This document shows, one piece after another, positions 1-8,875 of a stretch of 64,000 nucleotides of DNA (position 1 is the stretch's first letter; every line of letters starts with the position of its first letter). Made by a program: the position numbers and the translations under genes. Below the pieces are notes generated by a model. The model was not told the DNA's origin. It saw only the letters and a list, made by a program, of their open reading frames with translations, and did not search any database. The stretch is taken from positions 3,658,001-3,722,000 of the forward strand of contig NZ_CP034660.1 in the NCBI RefSeq assembly GCF_003971255.1, in the 5' to 3' direction. Source of the stretch: Colwellia sp. Arc7-635 (GTDB lineage Bacteria; Pseudomonadota; Gammaproteobacteria; Enterobacterales; Alteromonadaceae).

Positions 1-501
1 AGGCCAAGTCGTTCGATAATGCTGGCTTAAGGCGGCAATAAATACTTGTGCATCCCGAGGAAAACCATGTTCAAGATACTTAAGCACTTGCTGATAAACC
101 TTAGCTTTAAAAACGAAACGATCTGTTTCACCATCCCCTAATAGATTATCGGTAGAGACATCAAAATCTTTTCCTGTCGCAAGACAAAGCGCCCACTCTA
201 TTGCCTGTGGCTTTATTTCGACTTGTTCAAATGCCTGCTGTTGCGTCTGATCACGCCCATCAGGAATATACCAATAGCCAAAATCTTCGACGAGTCGCCG
301 TTCTGCACCAGCTAAACACCAATGGGAAATTTCATGCAGTGCACTGGCATAATAACCATGAGCAAAAATTATTTGATGATAAGAACAACGATCATCAGCA
401 GGAAGGTAAATAGGTTCATCTTCCCCTCTAACTAGACGCGTATTGTACTCTTGATAAAAGTAACGTTCAAAAATATCAATCAAATCTTTAAAATTATGCA
501 T
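1..501 (-). CDS. epmC: Elongation factor P hydroxylase EpmC, N-terminal part (cut by window edge)
   Basis: The minus strand is open from an ATG at 501 to the window edge and gives 167 residues beginning MHNFKDLIDIFERYF. The sequence has the EpmC (YfcM) pattern, with an HExxH-like metal site (LHEISHWC, about residues 60-67) followed by a segment containing ERRLVEDFGYWYIPDGR. In Escherichia coli the family has about 180 residues, so only a short C-terminal piece should be missing. By family knowledge the enzyme hydroxylates the lysyl-lysine on elongation factor P that EpmA and EpmB install; those genes are not in this window. It acts in the cytoplasm. The gene is divergent from csgD and shares the 350-bp gap with it. 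Identity rests on motif recognition rather than a search. Confidence 0.85.
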   Translation of the reverse strand, partial: MHNFKDLIDIFERYFYQEYNTRLVRGEDEPIYLPADDRCSYHQIIFAHGYYASALHEISHWCLAGAERRLVEDFGYWYIPDGRDQTQQQAFEQVEIKPQAIEWALCLATGKDFDVSTDNLLGDGETDRFVFKAKVYQQVLKYLEHGFPRDAQVFIAALSQHYRTTWP

Positions 502-851
502 AATTCAACCAAAAATTGTAAATGTTTCACACTAAGTACAGAAACATAAGCTAGTCTATATAGACAAACTAGCTCCGTAACAGCTTATATTCACTGCAAA
601 AATAGCTATAAAATAAAAAACTATATGCTAGACATATATGAGCTAACAAGTTATGTTATTAAATGTAAATTTTATGTAACGGTAACGTTTTATTTCTATA
701 TTTTTTAATAAAAAAATGACATAAATTTAAAGTGTATTTAAACTCACAATCGCGTTTTTACTAGCAAAGATATAGTCAACTTGTAGACCATACTGACTTA
801 TGTTTTATTTTTTTGCTGGTTGCAATGTGGTTGCAATGTGGAGAAAGAATA
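502..851. promoter_or_regulatory. epmC-csgD divergent intergenic region with an inverted repeat
   Basis: This 350-bp AT-rich gap must hold the promoters of both divergent genes. A conspicuous inverted repeat lies at 549-574: AGCTAGT and ACTAGCT arms enclose a perfect palindrome GTCTATATAGAC (554-565). It could be an operator or a transcribed hairpin. A direct duplication of TGGTTGCAATG occurs at about 817-840, just before the csgD ribosome binding site. No gene is seen here. Confidence 0.4.
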
Positions 852-1547
852 ATGTCAATGGAAATGGCAAAGTTACGTGCATTTGTACTTACACCAACAT
901 CAGCTGTACCAACACATTTAGCAATACACAACCGCTTCACTTGTTTAATAAAAGCTTGCGATATTAGCATAGAACTTAGCTCGAAAATACCTGAAAAATC
1001 TCACCTACACGCTTTTAACTTTCTCTTTATAGATTTAGATGAATGCCAAGAAGAAAATGGTTTGCCAGCCAATATTGCGGCTTTGGCATCAAGTAATACA
1101 ACGATATTATTTAATGCAACAGACGGTTTAACCTGTGAAAAAACCGCACTATTGTCTTTTGTTAAAGGTGTTTTTTATCGCAGTGAACGTCCCGATATCA
1201 TCTTGAAAGGCCTAGGTTGTATTATCAGAAATGAATACTGGTTTAAGCGTGCAACTATGAGCAATGCAATTGCCTACTTACTTCGCAATAAGCAAAATCA
1301 GCCAGCAACAACCGATGACACTAAAAACGATATTACTTTCCCAACATTAACTAAACGAGAAAAAACTATCGCTTACTTAGTTGCTAGAGGCGCTCAAAAT
1401 AAAGAGATTGCTGACCAGCTCCATATTAGCCCTAATACTGTAAAAACCCACCTTTACAGTATTTTTAGAAAGACTCGTTCACGTAATCGAATTGAACTCA
1501 TAAGCCGAACGCAAAATTATATTCCAGCCATGGATAAATGCTATTAA
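852..1547 (+). CDS. csgD: CsgD-like LuxR-family regulator of curli
   Basis: This is a 231-residue protein with a poorly conserved receiver-like N-terminal half and a LuxR-type helix-turn-helix at the C-terminus (TKREKTIAYLVARG, then NKEIADQLHISPNTVKTHL, about residues 165-205). E. coli CsgD has a similar length and layout and activates curli operons. The start at 852 is chosen because GGAGAAAG lies just upstream; an in-frame TTG at 813 would add 13 residues without a better binding site. The gene converges on csgG-csgF-csgE-curlin across a shared terminator, which supports its assignment as the local curli activator. Whether it binds the 4.8-5.5 kb region in front of the curlin gene is inference. 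Confidence 0.8.
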   Translation: MSMEMAKLRAFVLTPTSAVPTHLAIHNRFTCLIKACDISIELSSKIPEKSHLHAFNFLFIDLDECQEENGLPANIAALASSNTTILFNATDGLTCEKTALLSFVKGVFYRSERPDIILKGLGCIIRNEYWFKRATMSNAIAYLLRNKQNQPATTDDTKNDITFPTLTKREKTIAYLVARGAQNKEIADQLHISPNTVKTHLYSIFRKTRSRNRIELISRTQNYIPAMDKCY

Positions 1548-1556
1548 TTAAAAAAC

Positions 1557-1588
1557 AAAAAAGCCAGTAATTAACCACTGGCTTTTTT
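1557..1588. terminator. Bidirectional terminator between csgD and csgG
   Basis: The hairpin GCCAGT - 8-nt loop - ACTGGC is flanked by six A residues on one side and six T residues on the other, so it can end both converging transcripts. Confidence 0.85.
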
Positions 1589-1633
1589 GTTTTAGCACTC
1601 ATTTATTAGTGCTAACTAATCGCTTATCAACAA

Positions 1634-2419
1634 TTAAATATCAGCACGCCATACTTTCCGATCAATGCCTTTTATCACTAATTCAGTGATGGCCTTTTCA
1701 ATCGCTTGTTGCACACAAACATGCATCGGTTCATTATCACTAAAACCACCTTCAGCTTCAGCCAAACGCTTAAAACTAACGTAGCGGAAAAAACCTGCTC
1801 GTAGCTCCTGGCTCAGCACTTTTTTATTGGTAGAAACAGATACCAGCACTTGCCCTGTTCGCACGTCAACCGCTCGCATATAAACGGTAATTTGATCTTC
1901 TCGGTAAAGTTCAGAAGCTCCAATACCAAAATATTCTGCGCCAAAACCACCTGTTCGGGTATTAGAGTCATAACTAATAATACCACCTTCAAGTAATATC
2001 TTTGCCGTCGTTAAAGGCGGTAACTCAATATTTTCAGTGGCTTTATTTGCTTGGTTCGCGGCCCGGGTAATTTTTCGCTCTGTTAAAACATTTTGTAAAC
2101 CTTCTCGCTCAACAGGTAAAAACCAATCTGAATCGCTTAAAGCTTGCATCAAAATAGATGTCGCTCCTTGCGTCACGGCAGTAGAAAACGAACTGACGTT
2201 CGCTTGCGGTTTGTATTGCCCGGTCTGGTCACGATAAGCGTATACCGACACCGGTATGGCCCCTTTAGGTTTAGGTAGTGCTTTGAGCTCTTTAAAGCTT
2301 TCCAAAGGCATCATTTTTGTTGCTAACGACTGCTCTGGTGGAAACAATTTACTGGCGTGATCTAATGCGCTACAAGCGGACAAAAGGCTCACGAGACTTA
2401 AAATTATAATTTTTCTCAT
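1634..2419 (-). CDS. csgG: Curli secretion pore lipoprotein CsgG
   Basis: This 261-residue lipoprotein starts MRKIIILSLVSLLSACSA, with a clear signal peptide and lipobox (LLSAC). The body has the CsgG pattern: YRDQTGQYKP near residue 65, then AVTQGATSILMQALSDSDWF, RENLQ-like VEREGLQNVLTERK, and GARYFGIG-like GFGAEYFGIGASE. CsgG forms the nonameric outer-membrane channel that exports curlin subunits. The start at 2419 is preferred over the upstream in-frame ATG at 2446, which would overlap csgF and bury the signal peptide. It is the last gene of the assembly group csgE-csgF-csgG, four bases after csgF. Confidence 0.93.
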   Translation of the reverse strand: MRKIIILSLVSLLSACSALDHASKLFPPEQSLATKMMPLESFKELKALPKPKGAIPVSVYAYRDQTGQYKPQANVSSFSTAVTQGATSILMQALSDSDWFLPVEREGLQNVLTERKITRAANQANKATENIELPPLTTAKILLEGGIISYDSNTRTGGFGAEYFGIGASELYREDQITVYMRAVDVRTGQVLVSVSTNKKVLSQELRAGFFRYVSFKRLAEAEGGFSDNEPMHVCVQQAIEKAITELVIKGIDRKVWRADI

Positions 2420-2423
2420 GAGT

Positions 2424-2840
2424 TTATCCAAACTTAGGTATTTCAATGATCGTGATTTTATTACTCAATAAATCGGTGATTTGTATCGTGATGGTATCGC
2501 TGTTCGCAGACACAATATCTATTTGATAGTCGCCACTGATAAACGTCGTATCTTCTCCAACATTTATATTTTGGTCTTCACCTAAGACTGTATCTTTATA
2601 CTTACTAACAATATCACTGAGTGTCGCACGCTCTAACGCTTCAGATACTTTTTCTTCAAAGCTTTTTTCACTTAGATCTGCTTTATGCTTATTCTGCCCT
2701 TGCGCTTTACTTAATAAGAAGCTGCCGTTCATGGCACTACCACCAAAGCTAGGATTAATTGGCGTATAAACTAACTCGGTACCCTGTGCATAATTGGTTA
2801 TGCTCATGCAAACTGCACACGCTAAAATTAATTTTTTCAT
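2424..2840 (-). CDS. csgF: Curli assembly protein CsgF
   Basis: This 138-residue exported protein has a signal peptide (MKKLILACAVCMSITNYAQG) directly followed by the conserved mature N-terminus TELVYTPINPSFGG, the part of CsgF known to insert into the CsgG channel. The middle is low in complexity, and the C-terminal half (GDYQIDIVSANSDTITIQITD) looks like beta-structure. CsgF works at the cell surface to anchor the curlin nucleator to the CsgG pore. It sits between csgE and csgG with short gaps, so all three are probably translated from one message. Confidence 0.93.
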   Translation of the reverse strand: MKKLILACAVCMSITNYAQGTELVYTPINPSFGGSAMNGSFLLSKAQGQNKHKADLSEKSFEEKVSEALERATLSDIVSKYKDTVLGEDQNINVGEDTTFISGDYQIDIVSANSDTITIQITDLLSNKITIIEIPKFG

Positions 2841-2857
2841 TACTACTACCCTTATAA

Positions 2858-3250
2858 TTACCAGCCACTTTCTGCTATATCAACACTATCTTGGCTATAT
2901 TGAGTCTTTGCCATGGCATCAATTAAAATAAATACGGCTTGCTCTACTTTTTCTTTTACGGGAGATTGTCGACGACCAAAATGAGTAACATAAATAAGCC
3001 GGCCATTGAGTAAGATATTAAGCTTAGTGCCTGCTCTCGGTACAATCTGCTCAATAAGCTGAACGTTTATGCCTTGCGTATTTGGTATGTCACGCCATAA
3101 CTGACTAAATTGAAAATAAAAATCATGGCCCAAACGACTTTTGGTGTTATCAAGCAATAAACCACCAATTTCTACTTCGCTAGCAGCATGACACATAGGA
3201 GTGAATAACAAGCACAGTGTAACTAACCATGCTGATATATTTTTAGACAT
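2858..3250 (-). CDS. csgE: Curli assembly protein CsgE
   Basis: This 130-residue periplasmic protein starts MSKNISAWLVTLCLLFTPMCHA, a typical signal peptide. The mature part matches CsgE in length and pattern (GGLLLDNTKSRLGHDFYFQFS, then GTKLNILLNGRLIYVTHFGRR, with a C-terminal ESGW). CsgE caps CsgG and selects curlin for export. An in-frame ATG at 3307 is rejected as the start because translation from it would run through the terminator-like hairpin at 3258-3284. The gene follows the curlin gene on the same strand. Confidence 0.9.
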   Translation of the reverse strand: MSKNISAWLVTLCLLFTPMCHAASEVEIGGLLLDNTKSRLGHDFYFQFSQLWRDIPNTQGINVQLIEQIVPRAGTKLNILLNGRLIYVTHFGRRQSPVKEKVEQAVFILIDAMAKTQYSQDSVDIAESGW

Positions 3251-3257
3251 ATTATTA

Positions 3258-3284
3258 GAGATAAAAAGGGGCCTTAAGCCCCTT
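3258..3284 (-). terminator. Intercistronic terminator or attenuator between the curlin gene and csgE
   Basis: On the minus strand AAGGGGC - 5-nt loop - GCCCCTT is followed by TTTTATC. The hairpin lies 24 bases after the curlin stop and just before csgE, so it may lower csgEFG expression relative to the structural subunit. Confidence 0.75.
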
Positions 3285-3307
3285 GTTAACTTATATTCAA
3301 TGAACAA

Positions 3308-4762
3308 TTATTGTTGCACGATTACTGCAGTATTCCAGTCACCCATTTGCGTAACAGAAACAGAACCTGAATCACTAATAAATGATCCTTCAACAATATT
3401 GCCATTACCAACTTGGCTAATGTTAAAAGCGATATTAGCACCACCAATTAGCATCGAACCGCCATCAGCACCCGTAATAAGGTTTTCTTCACCGTCTTGC
3501 ATGATATCAATTTGGTGATTGCTGCCTTCAACAAGAATATCTAATGAGTTCACATCACCTGTTTGTGCGATATCAATAGTGTTAGCGTTACTATCAAGGA
3601 TACTGCTTAATACGACTACGGCATCATTAGCAAAACCATTTTGAACAACATCAATGTCGTTATCACTTGTGATTAACGTATTGTCATCAGCTGAAGCTTC
3701 TAAAACTAGCACATTTTCAGAACCTGACTGAGTAACGTTAATATCATTATCGTTACCGTTAAAGTTCACTATATGGCTTTCGTTTAAGTCACCCACTTGC
3801 AAAGAACTATATTCATTATTAAGACCTAAAGCTCCCATGTAGCTGATATTGCCATCACCTGATTGTGTGAAGTTAAACTCATTGTCATCACCAATAATCT
3901 CAAATGTTGCTAGGTTATCTGCACCGTTTTGTGCAACGTCAACTGAATTGTCATTGCCAGTAAATAAGTTAGATACTGCGTTGTTTCTATCGCCTTCTTG
4001 ATCAATAGAAACCTCATTATCGTCACCTTCAATTGCAGCAATAGTAACGATATTTCGGTCACCATCTTGTTCAATATCAAGTTCATTGTCGCTACCGGTA
4101 ATTACATCAATTGTTGCAACGTTCCAGTAACCGTCTTGTACTGACTCTACATCGTTGCTGTCACCCGTAATGCTGTTGAAATAAGTTTCGTTCCAAGTAC
4201 CGTCTTGTACAAACTCAACATTATTATTTGAACCCGTTAATTCACCGTTAATAGCCCAATGGCCGCCATCACCTTGATCAACAATGACCTCATTGCCATC
4301 ACCAACAATTTCATTGACCGCACGACTGCCAATACCTAAATAGCCAACACCTATCTGAGATACATCAACAATATTTTCACTACCTGTAACATTGTTTGAT
4401 GTTTCATTAATTTCGCCGTCTTGTAAAACAGACAGTAAGTTATTGTCACCAGTAAACGTACCCGCGACTATATTTTGACCACCGACTTGCTCGATTTCAA
4501 CAACGTTACCTTCACCAACAACAGTAAAATCTGTGCCGTTTATATCGCCATCTTGAAGAATAGATGTTTCATTACCAGCATCAGTACCTGAGGAAGAGTC
4601 TTGTGACAGAACAATCACATTACCTTGTGCGTTAACGATTATGTCTGATTGAATAATAACAGCGTCGTTTTCTTGCTTAGTTTCTTCAGCCGCAAAAGCG
4701 GTTTGATTTAAGCCTAAAGCCATAAGTACAGCGCAAGTGATCATTGATTTATTAAGTTTCAC
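3308..4762 (-). CDS. Giant curlin-repeat fibre protein (CsgA/CsgB-like)
   Basis: This 484-residue secreted protein has a signal peptide (MKLNKSMITCAVLMALGLNQTAFA) followed almost entirely by imperfect curlin repeats. About 18 repeat cores can be counted, each with the pattern N-x5-Q-x-G-x2-N or close to it (ILQDGDIN, VLQDGEIN, VQDGTWN, VQDGYWN, IEQDGDRN, IDQEGDRN, VAQNGADN, FTQSGDGN, VTQMGDWN), spaced about 22 residues. E. coli CsgA and CsgB have five repeats in about 150 residues, so this subunit is three times longer. No second curlin gene is present, so one protein may both nucleate and polymerise. The start is a GTG at 4762 with GGGA six bases upstream; an in-frame TTG at 4774 is less likely. 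The protein is strongly acidic. csgA or csgB cannot be chosen from sequence alone. Confidence 0.9.
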   Translation of the reverse strand: MKLNKSMITCAVLMALGLNQTAFAAEETKQENDAVIIQSDIIVNAQGNVIVLSQDSSSGTDAGNETSILQDGDINGTDFTVVGEGNVVEIEQVGGQNIVAGTFTGDNNLLSVLQDGEINETSNNVTGSENIVDVSQIGVGYLGIGSRAVNEIVGDGNEVIVDQGDGGHWAINGELTGSNNNVEFVQDGTWNETYFNSITGDSNDVESVQDGYWNVATIDVITGSDNELDIEQDGDRNIVTIAAIEGDDNEVSIDQEGDRNNAVSNLFTGNDNSVDVAQNGADNLATFEIIGDDNEFNFTQSGDGNISYMGALGLNNEYSSLQVGDLNESHIVNFNGNDNDINVTQSGSENVLVLEASADDNTLITSDNDIDVVQNGFANDAVVVLSSILDSNANTIDIAQTGDVNSLDILVEGSNHQIDIMQDGEENLITGADGGSMLIGGANIAFNISQVGNGNIVEGSFISDSGSVSVTQMGDWNTAVIVQQ

Positions 4763-5572
4763 GATATATCCCAATTTTTATTATATGTAAGCCTAAATCG
4801 ACCTACAAAGTTTATTAGTGGATAAGTAGACGATGTCTTACCTTCCGTGGAGTTTTCGTATTCCCATAGTGTTTAACAATAATAACGAACCGTATTATTA
4901 GAAAAACAAGTCGTAATCTTAAAATAATTTTGTAGTGAGTTTTAAAGAATCGACCTTAACAGTCGTGATCCAATATCACTCGGCTTAACTGATTTATACC
5001 AGGCGTATACCGACTTAATATAGCGAACTAACAAATGTAGCTAACATATAGTTAAATAGTACTTAACCCGCTTTTTTCGACAAAATAAGCGTCAAAAACA
5101 AGTGTTTTATAGTGGTTTTACTTTATAACCACAATAACTCAAAAATAAACTCAGTAAGTTTTAATACGTTGCGTTGAAAACTCTACGTTATTTTATAAAC
5201 AATAAAAATAACCCTATTTTACTATTTAAAATAAAACCATAAAAAACAATAAAGTAACAAATTAATAACATTATAAAAACATAAAAACTCATCAAAAAAC
5301 AAAATAACCAAGCCAATACTAGTAAAAAAGTACTAGTCACGTACTTCTAGTAAAAAAGTAGTAATAACCAGTAAAAGTACACTAGTTAGTAATGAAAAAG
5401 TCGTGTTTGTCTCATTTTTATAGGCACAAGCACTTTTTTATGATTAAAGTAATGACGTTGCGTAAACCCATAGACGTATAAAATTAAAATAATGAAGCTC
5501 GATATGCAGGCCAACGAAAGTTATTGGTCTGAAAAATAAAACTCAAAATATAAAATAAAAATGGAGCAAAAC
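4763..5572. promoter_or_regulatory. Long divergent intergenic region with short operator-like repeats
   Basis: About 800 bp of very AT-rich DNA separates the curlin gene from the protease gene and must hold both promoters. CTAGTAAAAAAGTA occurs twice as exact copies (5319-5332 and 5347-5360), with a shorter relative CAGTAAAAGTA at 5369-5379. The spacing of 28 and about 22 bases suggests a multi-site operator. Candidate binders are CsgD or a regulator of the protease, but that is inference. No gene is seen. Confidence 0.4.
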
Positions 5573-8077
5573 ATGAAAGCGAAATTATCAGCCTTAACAT
5601 TAGCGCTATTGCCAGTGTTAGCGAATGCAAATGCACCAGTAGATCTGAGCCCTAAACAGAGCATTACTTACAAATCAGACTCTATTCTTGTTGTTTACAA
5701 GGATGATGCCTCAAAGTTTGATCGCCGTGCAGCCCGTAATACCGTTCGAGCTAAAATTTCAGATTTAAACAATGATGAGATTGATGACAAATATAATAAT
5801 TTAGGTAAAGGTCGCTTAGCTAAGTTTAAACTTGATGGCATTTCAGTAAAAAATGCCCTTGAAAAACTACGTAAAAATCCTGCGGTTTTATATGCTGAAC
5901 CAGATTACATTGTTAGTGCCGCTGGTATTCCTGATGATGCTCGCTTTAGTGAGCTTTGGGGCATGCATAACACCGGACAAACAGGCGGTGTAGACGACGC
6001 TGATATTGATGCGCCTGAAGCTTGGGATATCTCTACAGGTAGCCGCGATGTAGTTGTTGGTGTTATTGATACTGGCGTAGATTATAGCCATCCAGACTTA
6101 GCAGCGAACATGTGGGCAAACCCTGGCGAAATTGCAGGAGATGGTATCGATAATGATGGCAATGGCTTTATTGATGATATTCATGGAATTAACGCTATTA
6201 CCAATAGCGGTGACCCTATGGATGACAATGGCCATGGTACGCATGTATCGGGCACCATTGGCGCAACCGGTAATGATGGTATAGGCGTTGTAGGTGTTAA
6301 CCACAATGTATCTATTATTGGTTGTAAGTTCCTAGATTCTGCTGGTAGTGGTGCAAGCTCTGACGCTTTAACATGTATCGATTATTTTGTTGATTTAAAA
6401 AATAACCATAACGTTGACATCCGTACCTTAAACAACAGTTGGGGTGGTGGTGGTTTTAGCCAAGCATTATACGACGCAATTACGGCAACCTCTGATGCTA
6501 ATATATTATTTGTCGCAGCGGCAGGTAATAGTGGCTCTGATAATGATGCAAGCCCTAGCTATCCAGCAAGTTATGATCACGACAGCATTCTTGCAGTAGC
6601 AGGAACTAATCATACTGATGGTATGTACACATCATCACAATACGGTTTAACATCAGTAGATATTGCCGCTCCTGCGCGTGATGTACTATCAACTGTGCCT
6701 GGTGGCGGCTATTCTTCTTTTACTGGTACATCAATGGCTACACCACATGTAGCAGGTGCTGCGGCATTAGTATTATCAGTTAACCCAGAGTTATCTACGA
6801 TAGAATTGAAAGAGTTATTAATGAATTCTGGTGACGCTAACCCGGCAACAGAAGGTAAAACTGTTTCGGGCAAGCGTTTGAATATATATAACGCTTTACT
6901 TGACGCTGATCCAACGCCAGGATTTACGCTAAAAGCGACACCAAACTCTAGTACAATTGAAGCTGGCGAAACGGCAATCTATAGTTTTGACATTGGCTCA
7001 GTTGCTGAGTGGGACGGCGAAGTAAGCTTAACATTAGTCGGTTCACTTGCAGGTGCAACATTATCAACTGATACCGCAGCACCGGGTGCAACATTTGAAT
7101 TAATGGTACCAACGACGAGCGAAACCCAATGGGGTGAGTACGACTTTACGGTAACAGCAACAAGCGAAGAATTAGTCAAAACGGCTAGCGTTAGCTTAAT
7201 GGTTAACCCTGAAGGCTTGAATGAATTCACTTACACTAATGAAGAAGTTGTTAGCATTCCAGATAACGATGCAGCGGGCATCACTTCAGTAATTAACGTT
7301 GCTGATGACCTTACCGTTTTTGCATCTGACATTTATGTGAACATTTCACACACTTGGATTGGTGACTTAACCGTTATGTTAACTTCACCTACCGGTACTT
7401 CTGCTACATTACACAATGCGACTGGTGGCAATGCTGTAGATATCGATCAAACCTTTAGTTCATCAGCATTTAATGGCGAAGTTGCTTCTGGCGACTGGAC
7501 CTTAAGTGTTGCGGATAACGTTGGGGGAGATACGGGTTCATTAAACAACTGGGCAATTACGATTACAGGTATTGGTGAAGTACTTCCTAGTGCTCCAGAA
7601 GTTAGCTTTGCATATGAAGCTGAAGGTCTAACAGCTACCTTTACTGATAACAGTACGGATAGAAATGACGACATGGTTAGTTGGAGCTGGAGTTTTGGTG
7701 ACGGCGCAGTATCAAGCGAGCAAAACCCGATCCATACTTTTGCGGAAACAGGTAACTATGACGTTATGCTTACCGTAACTGATGCTGAAGGCTTAAGCAG
7801 CAGCGAATCTGTTATGGTAACTGTTTCATCTACAAGTATTGAAGCTACGGTTAAACGAGCATATAAATCTCGTTTAGGTCGCTTACGTGTAGATATTACA
7901 TGGGAAGGTACTTCAGCTGAAATGGTAGATATTTTCCGTAATGGTATCAAAATTGACACTGTTGAAAATGACGGAATTTACCGTGACCGCGAACGTCGCA
8001 CTACGGATAGTCAGTTCATCTACCAAATATGTGATGCAACAACAGCTTGTTCAAATGAAGTTACAGTAAACTTCTAG
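5573..8077 (+). CDS. Secreted subtilisin-family (S8) protease with P and PKD domains
   Basis: This 834-residue exported protease begins MKAKLSALTLALLPVLANANA, a signal peptide. An inhibitor-type propeptide follows (residues about 35-115, SILVVYKDDAS). The catalytic triad is visible as Asp166 (VIDTGVDYSHPDL), His221 (NGHGTHVSG) and Ser386 (GTSMATPHVAG). Further on come a linker domain, a proprotein-convertase P domain (about 560-665, with SHTWIGDLTVMLTSPTG), a PKD domain (about 670-750, with WSWSFGDG and HTFAETGNYDV) and a final small beta domain with two cysteines. It should digest proteins outside the cell. The start at 5573 has GGAG seven bases upstream; the ATG at 5561 contains that site and is rejected. 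It is a single-gene unit ending at a strong terminator. Confidence 0.92.
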   Translation: MKAKLSALTLALLPVLANANAPVDLSPKQSITYKSDSILVVYKDDASKFDRRAARNTVRAKISDLNNDEIDDKYNNLGKGRLAKFKLDGISVKNALEKLRKNPAVLYAEPDYIVSAAGIPDDARFSELWGMHNTGQTGGVDDADIDAPEAWDISTGSRDVVVGVIDTGVDYSHPDLAANMWANPGEIAGDGIDNDGNGFIDDIHGINAITNSGDPMDDNGHGTHVSGTIGATGNDGIGVVGVNHNVSIIGCKFLDSAGSGASSDALTCIDYFVDLKNNHNVDIRTLNNSWGGGGFSQALYDAITATSDANILFVAAAGNSGSDNDASPSYPASYDHDSILAVAGTNHTDGMYTSSQYGLTSVDIAAPARDVLSTVPGGGYSSFTGTSMATPHVAGAAALVLSVNPELSTIELKELLMNSGDANPATEGKTVSGKRLNIYNALLDADPTPGFTLKATPNSSTIEAGETAIYSFDIGSVAEWDGEVSLTLVGSLAGATLSTDTAAPGATFELMVPTTSETQWGEYDFTVTATSEELVKTASVSLMVNPEGLNEFTYTNEEVVSIPDNDAAGITSVINVADDLTVFASDIYVNISHTWIGDLTVMLTSPTGTSATLHNATGGNAVDIDQTFSSSAFNGEVASGDWTLSVADNVGGDTGSLNNWAITITGIGEVLPSAPEVSFAYEAEGLTATFTDNSTDRNDDMVSWSWSFGDGAVSSEQNPIHTFAETGNYDVMLTVTDAEGLSSSESVMVTVSSTSIEATVKRAYKSRLGRLRVDITWEGTSAEMVDIFRNGIKIDTVENDGIYRDRERRTTDSQFIYQICDATTACSNEVTVNF

Positions 8078-8113
8078 ATATTATTTATTAACAACTAATA
8101 TTTAATATGCAAT

Positions 8114-8146
8114 AAGGGCTTCTAGGTAAATTAGAAGCCCTTTTAT
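8114..8146 (+). terminator. Terminator of the S8 protease gene
   Basis: AAGGGCTTCTA pairs with TTAGAAGCCCTT across a short loop and is followed by TTATCTTTT, 36 bases after the stop codon. Confidence 0.85.
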
Positions 8147-8798
8147 CTTTTCTAGAGTCAACAATAACCTTAACGAACGTTTTTTTAACCTTTCTAAAGC
8201 GATAGAAATGAACAGAAAATACAAATAAAACTCTCCACCTGCAACTCGTCACTATCATATTATTAATAGCGCCTTGGATACTCTTTAGATTACCTGTATA
8301 CAGTCTTTATACAGCCTGCATATCGCTGTCATGAGTTTCATCTTTATCAAAGTAATAATCGAGTTCAATTCAGCTAATCCAAGCTCAGCACTAAGTTAGT
8401 CTCAGCTTATAACGTAAATTACGACGATTAGGCATCATGCTGTCATTACTTATATTGGTCGTGCCAATTATCACAGAAAATACTTCTAGAAGGTTTTTAG
8501 CAACAATAAATATCGCCAAAGTCAGTATTATTGAGGTAGGAATTTCTGCTATGGATATTGCTGAATTAGGTATTGCTGAGTTGTTAAGATTGAAGCATTC
8601 GTACAGCTATACATCCAAAGGAACTGACTACTAGCTCCAATATGATAAGGATATTTTCACATCGTATGTTTAGTGATGGCACGGCTAGCTCTAGCCATAG
8701 TTGTAGTTGTAGTTGTAGAAAGTGTAGATGTATGTCTACTAACGATGATTTAATACACCCCTGCCTCCAGTAGAATGGAGACTAAATCACCTCAACGA
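8147..8798. other. Gene-poor stretch between protease and SPFH gene
   Basis: No convincing gene is seen in these 650 bases. A 65-codon open frame at 8437-8634 has a hydrophobic start but a repetitive, poorly coded body. A short tandem run of GTTGTA lies near 8698-8718. The region may hold gene debris. Confidence 0.4.
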
Positions 8799-8826
8799 AA
8801 AACGGCGATGTGATCATCGCCGTTTT
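8799..8826 (-). terminator. Terminator of the SPFH gene
   Basis: AAAACGGCGATG and CATCGCCGTTTT form a perfect 12-bp stem with a 4-base loop, about 50 bases beyond the stop codon of the minus-strand gene. It is symmetric and could also act on plus-strand transcripts. Confidence 0.85.
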
Positions 8827-8875
8827 AATGCTATTCGAAGTCTTAGCCAAAATTGCTTTTAAAGCTAAATAGGCT

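Noticed and set aside
3201-3518. Plus-strand frame of 105 codons over csgE and the curlin gene
   Set aside because: It runs antisense across two well-supported genes and a terminator.
8437-8634. 65-codon plus-strand open frame with hydrophobic start
   Set aside because: No clear ribosome site, repetitive Ile/Ala-rich body and no family resemblance. It lies in AT-rich intergenic DNA and is probably chance.
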